Assembly (NCBI GenBank): GCA_937921735.1 | Contig: CAKZTQ010000018.1 | Coordinates: 1 to 47,815 of the forward strand | DNA length: 47,815 nt | Reading direction: 5' to 3' | Source of the DNA: an uncultured archaeon | Lineage (GTDB): Archaea; Hadarchaeota; Hadarchaeia; Hadarchaeales; Hadarchaeaceae | Part shown: in pieces, positions 24,164 through 32,786 of the stretch | Numbering within the stretch: position 1 is the first letter of the stretch | How the letters are laid out: every line of letters begins with the position of its first letter | The notes under the pieces: model-generated | Databases searched by the model: none | Told to the model about the DNA's origin: nothing | What the model saw: the letters and a program-made list of their open reading frames with translations, nothing else | Made by a program: the position numbers and the translations under genes

Positions 24164-25461
24164 CGCCTCCCTCCCCTGAGTTCAGCCTCGATCTGTTTCC
24201 CTACCACTTCCAGTACCTTCTCCAGTGCCTCCTCGGTCCTATCCTCCGCCAAAAGATCGTAGAGCGTCCGCATATCGAACACCTGCGCATATCCGATCTC
24301 GTGGAGGTGGGCTTCGAGCAATCTCATGGCTATCTCGTCCACGGGCAATCTATGCTCGCGCAACTCGCGTAGAAATCGTACCTTTTCCTGAAGTCCTGGC
24401 GCCGTAAGCTCGTCCTTATTTATCGCCACCAGCGCTTTATCGGCAAACTCTTGGACGATCGCCTCTTGATCGAAATCCCCCCGCGATGCATCTTTGGCGA
24501 GCGTTCCTCGTAGCCTAAGCCTTATCAAGGGGAGCTTATCCGGATTCCTCCTGGGCCTCGCGAGCAATTCGTGTAGCTTTTGCCTGATCGCATCGTTCAG
24601 CTGGGGTATGCCAACGTTATCGAATACCATTTCCTCGTAGAAAAAGTCACGCGTGCAGCGAAGTTCTACGAACTCATACCTCACCTCCTCCCCCAGGTCT
24701 AATAAATAGAAGCCCTTGGGCACCTGCGCTTCTATCGGAAGGAGCTGCGTGCGTTCCGTGCTACCCGGAAAAAGTAACGGCCTTCCATGTACCCTCGCCT
24801 CGGCATGATAATGGATATGCCCACAAATGTAAAGATCGAAACCTAACGGCAGATCTTCGAGGTCTATAGTTGGACTTTCCTCGCCAGAGAACACGAACTG
24901 TCCCACAGCTTGGTGCAGCATGAGGATGTTAAATGCCCCATTTACCGGTTTAGGGTTCCAAGCGCTGAGAACGCTCTTAGCGTAGCGCTCGGGCACGTTG
25001 CTCATGCCATGGATGGCCAACTTCCCGGCTGGGGTCTCCAAGATCAATGTATTGGTATGGAGGTGAACGAGAAAACCTGCCGCCTCGAGCGCCTCCACCG
25101 GATTGACCAACCCCTTAACTCGCCGCTCGTGATTTCCGTGTAGCGCCACGATCGGCACTCCCTTGAAGGCTACCGAGGAAATATCGTCCGGATTTTTATC
25201 GACGGTCCCGCTGAGCTTGACGTCCTTTTGTTCCCTCGCCAGCGCCGAAGCTAAAATCCGCATCGCGCGCGACCAGATTTCCTGTCTGGGTATACGTGTG
25301 TCGAAAATATCTCCCGGCATAAGGATGAGCTGAGCCCCAAGCTGAAGCGCTCGCTCCAGAGCCTCTTGAGCTTGGTCAAATGGATCCTGTTGTCGTGGGG
25401 TGCCCCACTTGGTCCCCAAATGAGTATCAGAGATGACGGCTATTTTCAATTCATTTCCCAC
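24160..25461 (-). CDS. mre11: DNA double-strand break repair nuclease Mre11
   Basis: A 433-residue manganese nuclease. Phosphoesterase motifs are in order: ISDTHLG (D12, H14), MPGDIFDTR near residue 49, GNHERRVKG near 112, MLHQAVG and YICGHIHYHAEARV near 215. The C-terminal region should bind the Rad50 coiled coil. GTG start at 25461 within the end of topA (GGTGGGAAATGA), preceded by GGTG-type context; it ends in an overlap with rad50, so all three are one transcript. Confidence 0.95.
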   Translation of the reverse strand: MGNELKIAVISDTHLGTKWGTPRQQDPFDQAQEALERALQLGAQLILMPGDIFDTRIPRQEIWSRAMRILASALAREQKDVKLSGTVDKNPDDISSVAFKGVPIVALHGNHERRVKGLVNPVEALEAAGFLVHLHTNTLILETPAGKLAIHGMSNVPERYAKSVLSAWNPKPVNGAFNILMLHQAVGQFVFSGEESPTIDLEDLPLGFDLYICGHIHYHAEARVHGRPLLFPGSTERTQLLPIEAQVPKGFYLLDLGEEVRYEFVELRCTRDFFYEEMVFDNVGIPQLNDAIRQKLHELLARPRRNPDKLPLIRLRLRGTLAKDASRGDFDQEAIVQEFADKALVAINKDELTAPGLQEKVRFLRELREHRLPVDEIAMRLLEAHLHEIGYAQVFDMRTLYDLLAEDRTEEALEKVLEVVGKQIEAELRGGRR

Positions 25462-27550
25462 CTGAGTCCCGCGCGACTTCAGGCTTCCTTTTCCCCCAAT
25501 CCTCTTTGCTGGGGCATCTGGGGTCTAAGCACATGCGATACGGCCTCATGCCTTGGCGGTTCACTTGGATCATCGGCGCACCGCATCTCTCGCAAGTTTT
25601 GTCCATTGGGATTATGGAGCCATTTTGGGGCAGGGGGAAGGAATTCTTACATCCCTTTTGGTAATTCGAACATCCAACGAATCTCTTGTGCGTCCTGCGG
25701 GAGACGATTACCTTTAGCTGACCCCCGCACATCGGACATGTTCCTAAGGTCTTCTGAAGCTGTTTCGTCCTCCTGTACGCTTCGCCGAGTTCCTCGCCTA
25801 TCTCAAGTTGATGCTGTCGGAACTTCTTGAAAATTTCGTCCAATTTCTCCTTGGCCTTTTCTATCACTTCTCGACTGCTGCGCTTCCCCTGTTGGATCGC
25901 CTCCATCTCCTTCTCGAAGTGAGCGGTGAGCTCCTCGCTGACTATCTCCGGGCAGTACTTGCTCAGCGTGTTGACCACTACGATGCCCAGCTCGGTCACG
26001 GAGATCTGATTGCCGAAAATGTAACCCCGATCGTACAACGTTTGAATGATGGGCGCCCTCGTGGCCTTAGTACCGAGGTTTCTCTTTTCGAGCTCCTTGA
26101 CAACGGACGCCGGATTGTAGCGTGGGGGAGGTTGCGTCTCCTTCTCCTCAAAGATCACCTGCTTCGGCATGAGCGTCTGTCCTTCGGAGAGCTGCGGCAG
26201 GATCACCTCCTCCGTCGCACCGTAGGGGCCATAATAGACCAGCCAGCCATCCTCGAGGATGCGGCGCCCCCTCAGGTAAAACTTCTGTCCCGCGACATCG
26301 AGTTCAACTTTAATGCTTTCCTTCAGCGCCGGCACACCGAAGACCGAGAAGAAACGCCTCACGATTAAGTCGTAGAGCTTTTGCTGTGGGCCCGTCAGCT
26401 TCTCTGGCTTTTCGCCGGTGGGGTGGCAGGAGGGATGAGCTGGGTCCACCTTTGGTCCCTCATTCGGCTTGAGCTCGGGCATCGCTAGGAGGCTCTCGGC
26501 GAGCTTGCGGTACCTTGGGATTTCGCCCAGGCGTTCGATTATCTCGGCGTAGTTTATCGTCGGGGGCAATTTCTGGGAGGATGTGCGCGGGTAGGTTATC
26601 AAGCCGGCGAGGTATAAGTTCTGGGCGAGCTGCTGCGTGCGCATGGGCGTGTAGCCGAAACAGCGGTAGGCCTCAGCTTGGAGAAGCCCTAGATCGAAAG
26701 GCACGGGTGGCGGTTGCCTATACTGGCGGGTTTGAATCGAAGTTATCAGGGCCGGTTTGCCTTGGCATAAGTCCCTGACCCTTTCGGCCTCCGCCTTGAC
26801 CGTAAATTTAGGCACCGCGTGCTCTGCCCTGAGCTCCTTGCCTTCGAGCTCGATGAGCAATCCTACTACCCAAAAAGGCTCCGGCTTGAAGGCCTTGATC
26901 TGCAGTTCGCGCTCCACCAATATCTTGAGAGCTGGGCTTTGCACCCGTCCAGCTGAAAGTTTCGCAAATCTTTGGTGAGCGGCCTCGACGGCCGAGCTTA
27001 AGGCCTTTGAGGTATTCATACCCCAGTACCAGTCTAGCACGTGTCTAGCGATGCCCGAATCCACCATTTCAAAACTCAGTTGGGGAAGCATGTTCTCATA
27101 CGCCCGGCGAAGGTCTTGGGCGGTGAGGGCTGAGAATTTCATTCGCTTGGCCGTCTTCACCGCGTGCTCGCCGCACAGGAACCTGAGAACGTTGAAGCCG
27201 ATGAGTTCGCCCTCGAGATCGAAGTCGCAACCGCAGATAAACTCATCCGCTCCCTTCGCAAGTTCCCTGATCGCCTCGGCAAATGCCCTAGCCCTCTCCG
27301 CTCTGCGGTTCACCTCATACGTCGGTACCCAATCTACATCGTAGACAGGATAATCGTGCATGGGCCTTACATTTTTAAGCGTGAAGAGATGTCCCAAGGC
27401 CGGAACTACGATCATCTGCTTTCCATCGCGCTCGAACTCGTAATACGGTATACCATTCAGCTCCCGCTTCACGGGCTTTCCTTCGGCGAGCGCCGAGGCT
27501 ATCTTTACTGCGGCGCTTGGCTTCTCGCAAATGATGAGGGCCCTACTCAT
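25451..27550 (-). CDS. topA: DNA topoisomerase I (type IA)
   Basis: A 699-residue type IA topoisomerase that relaxes negative supercoils. The Toprim domain begins ALIICEKPSAA with the acidic triad context GCDFDLEGELIGF. The active-site tyrosine is Y320 in LITYPRTSSQKLP. The C-terminus has zinc fingers: CPMCGG...GCSNYQKGC and CERCGAP...CLDPRCP. No helicase domain is attached, so this is not reverse gyrase. First gene of topA-mre11-rad50; ATG at 27550 preceded by AGAGGTGTTGG. Confidence 0.95.
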   Translation of the reverse strand: MSRALIICEKPSAAVKIASALAEGKPVKRELNGIPYYEFERDGKQMIVVPALGHLFTLKNVRPMHDYPVYDVDWVPTYEVNRRAERARAFAEAIRELAKGADEFICGCDFDLEGELIGFNVLRFLCGEHAVKTAKRMKFSALTAQDLRRAYENMLPQLSFEMVDSGIARHVLDWYWGMNTSKALSSAVEAAHQRFAKLSAGRVQSPALKILVERELQIKAFKPEPFWVVGLLIELEGKELRAEHAVPKFTVKAEAERVRDLCQGKPALITSIQTRQYRQPPPVPFDLGLLQAEAYRCFGYTPMRTQQLAQNLYLAGLITYPRTSSQKLPPTINYAEIIERLGEIPRYRKLAESLLAMPELKPNEGPKVDPAHPSCHPTGEKPEKLTGPQQKLYDLIVRRFFSVFGVPALKESIKVELDVAGQKFYLRGRRILEDGWLVYYGPYGATEEVILPQLSEGQTLMPKQVIFEEKETQPPPRYNPASVVKELEKRNLGTKATRAPIIQTLYDRGYIFGNQISVTELGIVVVNTLSKYCPEIVSEELTAHFEKEMEAIQQGKRSSREVIEKAKEKLDEIFKKFRQHQLEIGEELGEAYRRTKQLQKTLGTCPMCGGQLKVIVSRRTHKRFVGCSNYQKGCKNSFPLPQNGSIIPMDKTCERCGAPMIQVNRQGMRPYRMCLDPRCPSKEDWGKRKPEVARDSGGK

Positions 27551-27615
27551 AATCTACCAACACCTCTAAGGGGCAGAGCTTCTTTTTATCGATTCTGTGA
27601 ACTTAGGGGACATTA

Positions 27616-27624
27616 TTATATATT
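27616..27624 (+). promoter_or_regulatory. TATA box of the Lhr helicase gene
   Basis: TTATATATT predicts a start near 27645, which supports ATG 27669 as the translation start rather than codons further upstream. A minus-strand CGATAAAAAG near 27583-27592 is a candidate for topA. Confidence 0.6.
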
Positions 27625-27668
27625 GCTTAACCACAGAGGTCTCCGAAAGTAACCTCCTCGGCGTCAAA

Positions 27669-30515
27669 ATGAGCGTTTTCGATGAGCTGAACGAACGGGT
27701 ATCGCTCGCTGCGAAGGAGTTCTCGCTGAACGAGCCCACAAAGCCCCAGCAGCTTGCGATCCCCAAGATGCTGGAAGGTAAACACGTGCTCATCATCGCC
27801 CCGACCGGCACGGGGAAAACCGAGGCGGCGCTACTACCCATCTTCAGCATGTACCTTTCGCAGGAGCGGCCCCTCGGGATAAAGATCCTCTATATCGCGC
27901 CGCTCAGGGCCCTGAACCGGGACATGTTAACCCGTCTCACGCGGTGGGCTGAGGCGCTTGGGCTCACCATAGCGGTGAGGCACGGCGACACCGCCGTCCG
28001 CGAGCGAGAGCTGCAAGCCAAGCAACCGCCAGACATGCTCATCACCACCCCAGAGACCCTTCAGGCGATCATGCCTGGGAAGCGAATGAGGGAACACCTC
28101 AGGACCGTCAGATGGGTGATCGTGGACGAAATCCACGAGCTAGCTGAGGACAAGCGTGGGGCGCAGCTCTCGATAGGGCTCGAGAGGCTGGCCGAGCTAG
28201 CTGGCGAATACCAGCGCGTGGGACTCTCAGCGACGATCGGGAGTCCTCGTGAGGTAGCGAAGTTTCTCGTGGGCAGCTCTCGTGATGTAGAGATCGTCGA
28301 CGCATCCGACATCAAGGGGATGAAGATCTCGGTGGAATGCCCAATACCCACGCGGGGCGACGTGGAGCTCGCCGAGAAACTGTTTACGGGGCCAGCGATG
28401 GCCGCAAGGCTTAGGCGCTTGCGTGAACTGATGAACAAACGTGGCTCGACGCTGATCTTCGTGAACACCAGGGAGATGGCCGAGATCTTGGGCTCACGCC
28501 TTAGGCTGCTGGACCCTAGCTGCTCGGTGGGCGTTCACCACGGCTCGCTTTCCAAGGAAGTGAGGACCGAGGCGGAGGAGAGTTTCAGGAGCGAGAGACT
28601 GAAGGGCTTGATTTGTACCAGCTCTATGGAACTGGGCATAGATATAGGGACCGTCGACTTGGTCGTCCAATATATGTCCCCGCGCCAAGTCACTCGCTTG
28701 GCACAGCGGGTGGGACGCTCCGGACACCGCGTCGGTGAGCTTTCAGTTGGGGCGATCTTGGCCACCGATCCCGATGATATCATGGAGGCTGCCGCGATCT
28801 CCAGGCGAACGCTGGAGGGGGCTTTGGAATCGAGCAAGGTGCACGAGGGCGCTTTGGATGTATTAGCTCACCAACTCGTTGGGCTCTCTTTGGATAAGGG
28901 GAGCGTAGAAATCGATGAGGCTTTAGCGTTGGTGAGACGAGCATATCCCTACCGCAACATCTCGAGGGAGGAGTTGGTGAAGGTACTGGAACAGCTCGCT
29001 AGGGAAGGACTCGTGCGCCTCTTGGGCGAGAAGTTCGAGCGCAACAAAGCAGGGTGGAAGTACTACTTCTCAAACCTTTCTATGATCCCCGACGTCAAGA
29101 GATACGCCGTGGACGACCTCGCCTCCAGAAGATCGGTCGGTACTTTGGACGAAGAATTCATCGTTGCCCATGGCGAGCCAGGTGTGTCATTCATCTGTAA
29201 GGGCGAGGCTTGGCAGGTGGTTGAGGTGGACGCTGAGAGGGGGCGAGTGCTTGTGGAACCCGTCGACGACCCGCTGGGCGCGATCCCCGCCTGGGAAGGG
29301 GAGCTTATACCAGTTCCGTTTGAGGTCGCGCAGGAGGTCGGCCTCGTCAGGAAGACCGTCGCCCGACTTTTAAAGCAGGGGGTAAGGATAGAAGAAGTCG
29401 CTGCCAGCTTAGCGGCGAAGTATCCTGTGTCCAAGCAGGCGGCAGGCCTGTTCGTAGAATACATTAGAAAATACCTAGAAGAGGACTTGCCTTTGCCGAC
29501 CGATGATCGCGTAGTCGCAGAAATTTACGAACGGTTCTTGGTCTTGCACGCGTGCTTTGGAAGCTCGGTGAACGAGACCCTCGCTAGGGTATTGGCACCC
29601 CTCTTTTCGGCCAGGTTTGGCGCTAGCATAGCTATTAAGGTCGATCCATACAGGATAGCGTTCAAATTTCCGACGGAGATCGACAAAAGCACGGTGGAGG
29701 AGACTCTAAGGGGTCTCAAGCCTGAGGTGATCGAACCGATACTTACGCTCACGCTCAAAGATAGCCCAACGTATAGATGGCGGCTTGTGCACGTCGCCAA
29801 GCGTTTTGGGGCCATAAGACGAGATGCCGAGCTGACCAAGCTCAACCTGCGGCGCCTCGCAAGGGCCTTCGAAGGTACCCCCATCCACGAGGAGACGATG
29901 CGAGAGATAATGTTCGAGAAGCTGGACATAAACAAGGCTAAGGAGGTGGCGAATCTCTTATGGGAAGGCAGGATCGAGCTGGCTTTCGTTGTGAGGCCAA
30001 GCAGCGCTGGCCCAACTATTATTGGCTGGCCGATACTGAATGAACTATCTGCTGGCGAGCTCGTGGTGCCTAAGAGGGCTGAGAGTGAAATACTACGGGC
30101 GCTCAAACATAGGCTAAATCAGCACCATGTTAGGCTCTTCTGCATGAACTGCCTCGAGTGGTCCGCGCTGACCAAGGTCGAGCGACTGCCGGAGTTGCCC
30201 AAATGCGGGAAATGTGGCGCTAGGCTGCTCACCATACTCCCGCGAGAACATCGTCAATTAATAGAGATCATTCGCAAGCGAGCCGCTAGCAAACGGCTAA
30301 GCGAGGACGAAGGACGGTTGGCCGAGAGGGCTAGACGAATAGCCGATCTCATCTTGGCCTATGGCAAGCGCGCGGTGGTGGCTCTGTGTGGGCGGGGGAT
30401 AGGTCCTAGAACTGCCACTAGGATCCTAGCGATGGAATATAAAGAAGATGACTTTTACCGCGCCATCCTTTACGCTGAAAGACAATTCGCGCGCACAAAA
30501 CAATTTTGGGGCTAG
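27669..30515 (+). CDS. lhr: Lhr-type ATP-dependent DNA/RNA helicase
   Basis: A 948-residue superfamily 2 helicase. Motif I is APTGTGKT at residues 44-51, with IAPLRALNRD (Ia), TTPETLQ (Ib), VDEIHELAEDKRG (II), SATIG (III), FVNTREMAE (IV), CTSSMELGIDIG (V) and QRVGRSGHR (VI). The winged-helix and long Lhr-core domain follow, then a zinc-binding CMNC...CGKC near residue 850 and a C-terminal helical segment with GRGIGPRTATRIL that resembles a helix-hairpin-helix. It belongs to the archaeal aLhr group, linked to repair and RNA metabolism. Divergent from topA. Confidence 0.92.
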   Translation: MSVFDELNERVSLAAKEFSLNEPTKPQQLAIPKMLEGKHVLIIAPTGTGKTEAALLPIFSMYLSQERPLGIKILYIAPLRALNRDMLTRLTRWAEALGLTIAVRHGDTAVRERELQAKQPPDMLITTPETLQAIMPGKRMREHLRTVRWVIVDEIHELAEDKRGAQLSIGLERLAELAGEYQRVGLSATIGSPREVAKFLVGSSRDVEIVDASDIKGMKISVECPIPTRGDVELAEKLFTGPAMAARLRRLRELMNKRGSTLIFVNTREMAEILGSRLRLLDPSCSVGVHHGSLSKEVRTEAEESFRSERLKGLICTSSMELGIDIGTVDLVVQYMSPRQVTRLAQRVGRSGHRVGELSVGAILATDPDDIMEAAAISRRTLEGALESSKVHEGALDVLAHQLVGLSLDKGSVEIDEALALVRRAYPYRNISREELVKVLEQLAREGLVRLLGEKFERNKAGWKYYFSNLSMIPDVKRYAVDDLASRRSVGTLDEEFIVAHGEPGVSFICKGEAWQVVEVDAERGRVLVEPVDDPLGAIPAWEGELIPVPFEVAQEVGLVRKTVARLLKQGVRIEEVAASLAAKYPVSKQAAGLFVEYIRKYLEEDLPLPTDDRVVAEIYERFLVLHACFGSSVNETLARVLAPLFSARFGASIAIKVDPYRIAFKFPTEIDKSTVEETLRGLKPEVIEPILTLTLKDSPTYRWRLVHVAKRFGAIRRDAELTKLNLRRLARAFEGTPIHEETMREIMFEKLDINKAKEVANLLWEGRIELAFVVRPSSAGPTIIGWPILNELSAGELVVPKRAESEILRALKHRLNQHHVRLFCMNCLEWSALTKVERLPELPKCGKCGARLLTILPREHRQLIEIIRKRAASKRLSEDEGRLAERARRIADLILAYGKRAVVALCGRGIGPRTATRILAMEYKEDDFYRAILYAERQFARTKQFWG

Positions 30516-30588
30516 GTTGGGCGAGGGCCAAACTGGGGCAAACCGGCAAAGGTTAAATCGGACGCTGAGCCAAAATTAGCGAGATAAC

Positions 30589-30864
30589 ATGAGGATAAAG
30601 GTCAAGCCTTGGGGAATATTCCAGGAGATCATCGGCGGGCGTGAGCTGGAGGTAAACTTACCTGAACGGGCTAAGTTGAGGGATTTGCTCGATGAACTGA
30701 TCGAACGCTTCGGCGAAAAGCTCGCAAATGAGCTTTTCCAACCGGGCAGGCGGGAGGTCAAGCCATACATCAAGATCTTGCTCAATGGGCATGGCGCCGA
30801 GCTTGGGGCTGAACTCAGGGATGGGGATTCCGTCGCCCTGTTTCCGCCCGTGGGTGGTGGCTGA
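30589..30864 (+). CDS. moaD: MoaD/ThiS-family sulfur carrier
   Basis: A 91-residue ubiquitin-fold protein with the family's C-terminal Gly-Gly (FPPVGGG), where an adenylated then thiocarboxylated glycine would donate sulfur to molybdopterin. The start region MRIKVKPWGIFQEIIGG and VNLPERAKLRDLLDEL are typical. Its coding end overlaps the next gene's start. The other pterin genes are 14 kb away; MoaE is not in the window. Could also act as an archaeal SAMP-like modifier or in tRNA thiolation. Confidence 0.88.
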   Translation: MRIKVKPWGIFQEIIGGRELEVNLPERAKLRDLLDELIERFGEKLANELFQPGRREVKPYIKILLNGHGAELGAELRDGDSVALFPPVGGG

Positions 30865-32134
30865 TCCGGTGGAAAAGATCATCCACGATCCGGTATACGG
30901 AAGCATGCGCCTGAGCGGCATCGTGTTGGATCTCGTCGACGTCATGGAGGTCCAAAGGCTTAGGGGCATCAAACAACTTGGCCTAGCACATCTCGTGTTC
31001 CCGGGCGCAAATCACTCTAGGTTTGAACATGCGCTCGGCGTCGCTCATTTGGTGGAGCGCTTGGGACAAGAGCTGGAGCTCCCCAAGGACGAACTCGACC
31101 TGCTTTTGGCGGCTGCCATGCTCCACGACATTGGACATCCCCCCTACTCCCACACCCTTGAGTACCTGATGAAGGATCACCTGGGCAAGGACCACATGGA
31201 GCTCACCGGAGATATCTTGCGGGGGGAAGTGGACCTCTGTGAGCCGAGCGAGCGCAGAGAGCTCAAGCGGATGAACGTACCGCTTGCCAAAGATATGCTC
31301 TCAAAGCATGAGATAAGCGCCGATGAGGTGGCGCGCCTCCTGCTGGGCAAACATCGCATGCCCTACCTAGGCCAGATCATCCACAGCTACATTGACGTGG
31401 ATCAGATGGATTACTTGATGAGGGATGCCCACTTCACGGGAGTGGCGCTGGGGATGATAGATGTTGACCGCCTCATGCGGACCCTCGTCGTATACAAAAA
31501 TCGCTTAGCGATCGCGAGTAAGGGAATTGAAGCGGTGGAGGGATTGCTCACCGCTCGCGCACTCATGTTCACCTCAGTTTACTTCCACCACACCGTTAGG
31601 ATAGCAGAGCTGATGTTGGCGAATGCGGTAGAGTTTGCAATGGAGCGGGGGGGTACGATAACCGAGGATAACTTCTACTTCCTCACGGACGCCCAACTAA
31701 CGGAGCGCCTTAGCTCGATGCAGGGCTATCCGCGTGAGATCGTGATGCGGTTACGCTATCGGAAGCTTTTCAAGACAGCGTACGTCGAGGAGAGGCGTGA
31801 GCTTACCGCCGCCGAGAAAAAACATCTCCTTAAGAGATATGGCGAATGGCATCTCATTCGTGAGTTACAGGACGAAATCGCCGAGGGGGCGGGGGTCCAG
31901 AGCGGATATGTTATCTTAGACGTTCCAATAGTCGATATCTTGCTATCCGAGCCTCGCCTAGAAAAGGTCGAGGTGCCGGTATTGGTGGATGGTAAACTCG
32001 TCAAGTTATCTAAGCTCTCGCCCATCGCCAACGCCCTGAAGAAAAGGCAAACGCCCCGCTATTTGCTGCGCGTGGTGGCCCCAAAGGAGTTCGTCGGTAA
32101 GGTGAAACGAGTAGCTGCGAGGGTTTTAGGCTAG
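30857..32134 (+). CDS. HD-domain phosphohydrolase (SAMHD1/dGTPase-like)
   Basis: A 425-residue HD-superfamily protein. The metal-binding pattern is visible as H53 in PGANHSRFEHALG, H90-D91 in AMLHDIGHPPYSH and an Asp in YIDVDQMDYLMRD. HDPVYGSM, LDLVDVMEVQRLRGIKQLG and the NHSRFEHALGV box match the SAMHD1-like branch, some of which cleave dNTPs. Exact substrate unknown. GTG 30857 (30854 is also possible) lies within the last codons of moaD, so translation is coupled. Its 3' end overlaps the convergent coiled-coil gene by 9 bases. Confidence 0.85.
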   Translation: MADPVEKIIHDPVYGSMRLSGIVLDLVDVMEVQRLRGIKQLGLAHLVFPGANHSRFEHALGVAHLVERLGQELELPKDELDLLLAAAMLHDIGHPPYSHTLEYLMKDHLGKDHMELTGDILRGEVDLCEPSERRELKRMNVPLAKDMLSKHEISADEVARLLLGKHRMPYLGQIIHSYIDVDQMDYLMRDAHFTGVALGMIDVDRLMRTLVVYKNRLAIASKGIEAVEGLLTARALMFTSVYFHHTVRIAELMLANAVEFAMERGGTITEDNFYFLTDAQLTERLSSMQGYPREIVMRLRYRKLFKTAYVEERRELTAAEKKHLLKRYGEWHLIRELQDEIAEGAGVQSGYVILDVPIVDILLSEPRLEKVEVPVLVDGKLVKLSKLSPIANALKKRQTPRYLLRVVAPKEFVGKVKRVAARVLG

Positions 32135-32692
32135 CGCTTCGCGACCGAGCTCCGTGGGCCTTAGTCTTTCATCGAGATATCCTAGGACCTGCAACCTCTT
32201 AACGTACTCTTTGGCCATGACTATCGGGATGCCCGCATCTCCCGCCGCGCGCTCGATCGAAAGTTTTGTGTCCAAATCTCGAAGAATTATCCTACCGACC
32301 TCTCCTACAAGGATCTCGTGCGCAAGCTTTCTTTTCACCCTTGGTTCGATTTTAGGATGAGCGGCTAGGATATGATCGAGTAAGCCAGATTTAGCCTCAT
32401 ATTTTTCGGCGAGTATCCTTTGGCAATGGGTAGAGCCGGCCACGGCGGACTTTAGAATTTCAAGTTCTCGCGCCAATGCTTGAACGTTCTCGAGATATCT
32501 AGTCCTCTCTTCTTCTTCTGCCTCGAGTTTACTCCTGAGGGCCTCATTTGCGCCCCGAAGTCGCTCGAGCTCGTTGCGCAGATCATCGACCTGTGCGCGG
32601 AGCTTACGGGTCTTAAACCTTCCCTCGCCAGAGAATAGCATCCACCCGAGTAGGACGAATATTATGAATATCAGAAATGCCTCTGTCCACAT
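32126..32692 (-). CDS. Membrane-anchored coiled-coil protein with C-terminal winged-helix-like domain
   Basis: A 188-residue protein. Residues 4-20 (EAFLIFIIFVLLGWMLF) form one membrane helix, followed by a basic segment and a coiled coil of about 60 residues (LRAQVDDLRNELERLRGANE and on). The last 80 residues (from KVKRKLAHEILVGEVGRI) look like a winged-helix domain ending in LQVLGYLDERLRPTELG. An anchored DNA-binding or signalling role is possible. No named family recognised. It follows the DHODH-like gene on the same strand by 94 bases and may have its own promoter. Confidence 0.68.
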   Translation of the reverse strand: MWTEAFLIFIIFVLLGWMLFSGEGRFKTRKLRAQVDDLRNELERLRGANEALRSKLEAEEEERTRYLENVQALARELEILKSAVAGSTHCQRILAEKYEAKSGLLDHILAAHPKIEPRVKRKLAHEILVGEVGRIILRDLDTKLSIERAAGDAGIPIVMAKEYVKRLQVLGYLDERLRPTELGREALA

Positions 32693-32786
32693 TCGAACAC
32701 CGCCGTCACTTAGCTCCCCTTAATTTAAGTCTATATGCCCTCCTAGCGGCAACGAATCAAAGGCCTTGGATGAATCACGGTTAGGT

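Noticed and set aside
25451-27550. Reverse gyrase
   Set aside because: Only the type IA topoisomerase half with C-terminal zinc fingers is present, with no N-terminal helicase domain.
27597-27668. N-terminal extension of the Lhr helicase
   Set aside because: It spans the TATA box at 27616-27624, so it would not be transcribed; ATG 27669 gives a normal helicase start.
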